Below, in pieces: positions 12,651-13,596 of a DNA stretch of 13,596 nt. The stretch covers positions 17,416 to 31,011 of the forward strand of contig DAIDLK010000001.1 in NCBI GenBank assembly GCA_027449525.1, read 5' to 3'. The notes beneath the pieces were generated by a model that searched no databases, was not told where the DNA came from, and saw nothing but the letters and a program-made list of their open reading frames with translations. The stretch is from Legionellaceae bacterium (lineage in GTDB: Bacteria; Pseudomonadota; Gammaproteobacteria; Legionellales; Legionellaceae). Numbering within the stretch: the stretch's first letter is position 1; every line of letters begins with the position of its first letter. Made by a program: the position numbers and the translations under genes.

Positions 12651-13596
12651 ATGCACGCTTCGTTAAAAGAAATTGCCCGTTTAGTCAACGGTGTAGTCAT
12701 TGGTGATGAGTCAATATCAATTACGGCCCTTTCACCCATTGACAATATCCTGCCCAACGCACTCATTTTTGCCGAAGGCGCTGATAATTTACGGCGCGCT
12801 GAGCAGTCCTCTGCCGCCGCCGTCCTGGTGGCAAACGTGGGTGTGAGCATGAACAAACCCGTCATTCAAGTGAGTCATCCCTTTTTAACCTTCATTCAGT
12901 TACTCGATCACTTTTACCCACCCCAATCACCGCTCCGTTCAATTCACCCTACGGCGGTCATCGATCCGGCAGCACGTTTAGGCAACAATCTGTCCATAGG
13001 TCCTTATGTCGTGATCCAAGCCAACGCACAAATTGGTGACAATTGTGTGATCAAAAGTCATGTGCACATTGGCCACGGCGTACAAATAGGTCAGGGAACC
13101 ACACTACACCCACACGTTACCATTTACGATAAATGCATCCTCGGACAACGCGTTTGTGTTCATGCATCAACAGTCATTGGTTCCGACGGTTTTGGCTATA
13201 CGTTAGCCGATGGTCAGCACATGAAAGTTCCTCACGTAGGCAACGTCATCATTGAAGATGATGTAGAAATTGGTGCCAATACGGTTATCGATCGTGCAAC
13301 GATTGGTTCAACCAGCATTGGTGAAGGCACCAAAATTGATAATTTGGTGCAAATTGCCCACTCGGTTAAAATTGGTAAACATAATATTTTATGTGCATTT
13401 ACGGGCATCGCGGGCAGTTCAAGCAGTGGCAATCATGTCGTGTTTGCCGCAAACGTTGGGGTTAGTGATCACGTACGTATCGATGACGGCGTTATTCTAG
13501 GAGCACGAGCTGGAGTGCCACCAAAAAAACACCTCAAACAAGGAAATATTTATTTAGGTAGTCCTGCTCGTCCTAAAGACAAAGCAATAGAGCAAG
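12651..13596 (+). CDS. lpxD: UDP-3-O-acylglucosamine N-acyltransferase LpxD, C-terminus cut by the window edge
   Basis: Adds the N-linked 3-hydroxyacyl chain from ACP to UDP-3-O-acylglucosamine in lipid A synthesis. The frame is open from ATG 12651 to the window edge (315 residues seen; E. coli LpxD has 341). A short N-terminal uridine-binding domain (1-97) precedes a left-handed beta-helix of hexapeptide repeats: HPTAVIDPAARLGNNLSIG, then many IG-x4 turns. DGFGY is at 179-183, IDRATIG at 213-219, and the catalytic histidine is H237 in IAHSVKIG, equivalent to E. coli H239. After this the sequence (GIAGSSSSG, ANVGVSDHVRI, YLGSPARPKDKAIEQ) departs from the E. coli type and resembles the form without the long C-terminal helix ending, so it may be a second LpxD-type paralogue. 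No strong Shine-Dalgarno precedes the ATG; no other in-frame start is better. It probably shares the KAS transcript. Confidence 0.93.
   Translation, partial: MHASLKEIARLVNGVVIGDESISITALSPIDNILPNALIFAEGADNLRRAEQSSAAAVLVANVGVSMNKPVIQVSHPFLTFIQLLDHFYPPQSPLRSIHPTAVIDPAARLGNNLSIGPYVVIQANAQIGDNCVIKSHVHIGHGVQIGQGTTLHPHVTIYDKCILGQRVCVHASTVIGSDGFGYTLADGQHMKVPHVGNVIIEDDVEIGANTVIDRATIGSTSIGEGTKIDNLVQIAHSVKIGKHNILCAFTGIAGSSSSGNHVVFAANVGVSDHVRIDDGVILGARAGVPPKKHLKQGNIYLGSPARPKDKAIEQ

Noticed and set aside
12602..12865. An 87-codon open frame on the minus strand opposite the lpxD start
   Set aside because: It overlaps the LpxD N-terminal domain, which aligns well to the family; no promoter or ribosome site supports the antisense frame.

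Overview
The window reads as chromosome of a gammaproteobacterium. The order rlmE-ftsH-folP is the usual gammaproteobacterial one, and FtsH, RlmE, the photolyase and the YdiI-like thioesterase follow the E. coli proteins closely. Moderate-to-low GC, short intergenic gaps, several proteins of unknown function and a 64-residue protein that resembles one from Coxiella/Legionella point towards Legionellales or a relative. That placement is inference. I see no rRNA, tRNA, CRISPR array, insertion sequence or prophage, and no gene-free stretch longer than 300 bases.

Left part (1-3021, minus strand): a compact housekeeping operon of rlmE (23S rRNA 2'-O-methyltransferase), ftsH (membrane AAA+ metalloprotease) and the first half of folP (dihydropteroate synthase), which runs off the left edge. 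ftsH and folP overlap by 8 bases. A 602-residue, helical, soluble protein of unknown function (3146-4954) diverges from rlmE under its own good promoter. It ends tail to tail with an SDR-like gene so tightly that the two stop codons overlap, and a strong hairpin that could end its transcript lies inside the neighbouring coding sequence.

Middle (4951-8580): a minus-strand pair, class I CPD photolyase followed by an atypical YeeZ-like SDR. From the opposite side of a 97-base divergent promoter region runs an unrecognised multi-pass membrane protein, closed by a GC-rich hairpin that can serve both strands.

Envelope part (8592-9947, minus strand): a secreted protein with four cysteines in its mature part lies downstream of a beta-barrel-like outer membrane protein. 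The barrel gene carries an apparent frameshift just after its signal peptide.

Right part (10109-13596, plus strand): a 64-residue protein and a MenI/YdiI-like hotdog thioesterase are probably co-transcribed. They are followed by a Spy/CpxP-like periplasmic protein, a beta-ketoacyl-ACP synthase with its own promoter and a possible operator, and lpxD, cut by the right edge. The last two fit together as fatty-acid and lipid A supply.

I found no obvious new multi-gene system. The best candidates for unknown biology are the 602-residue and 403-residue proteins and the secreted/barrel pair.
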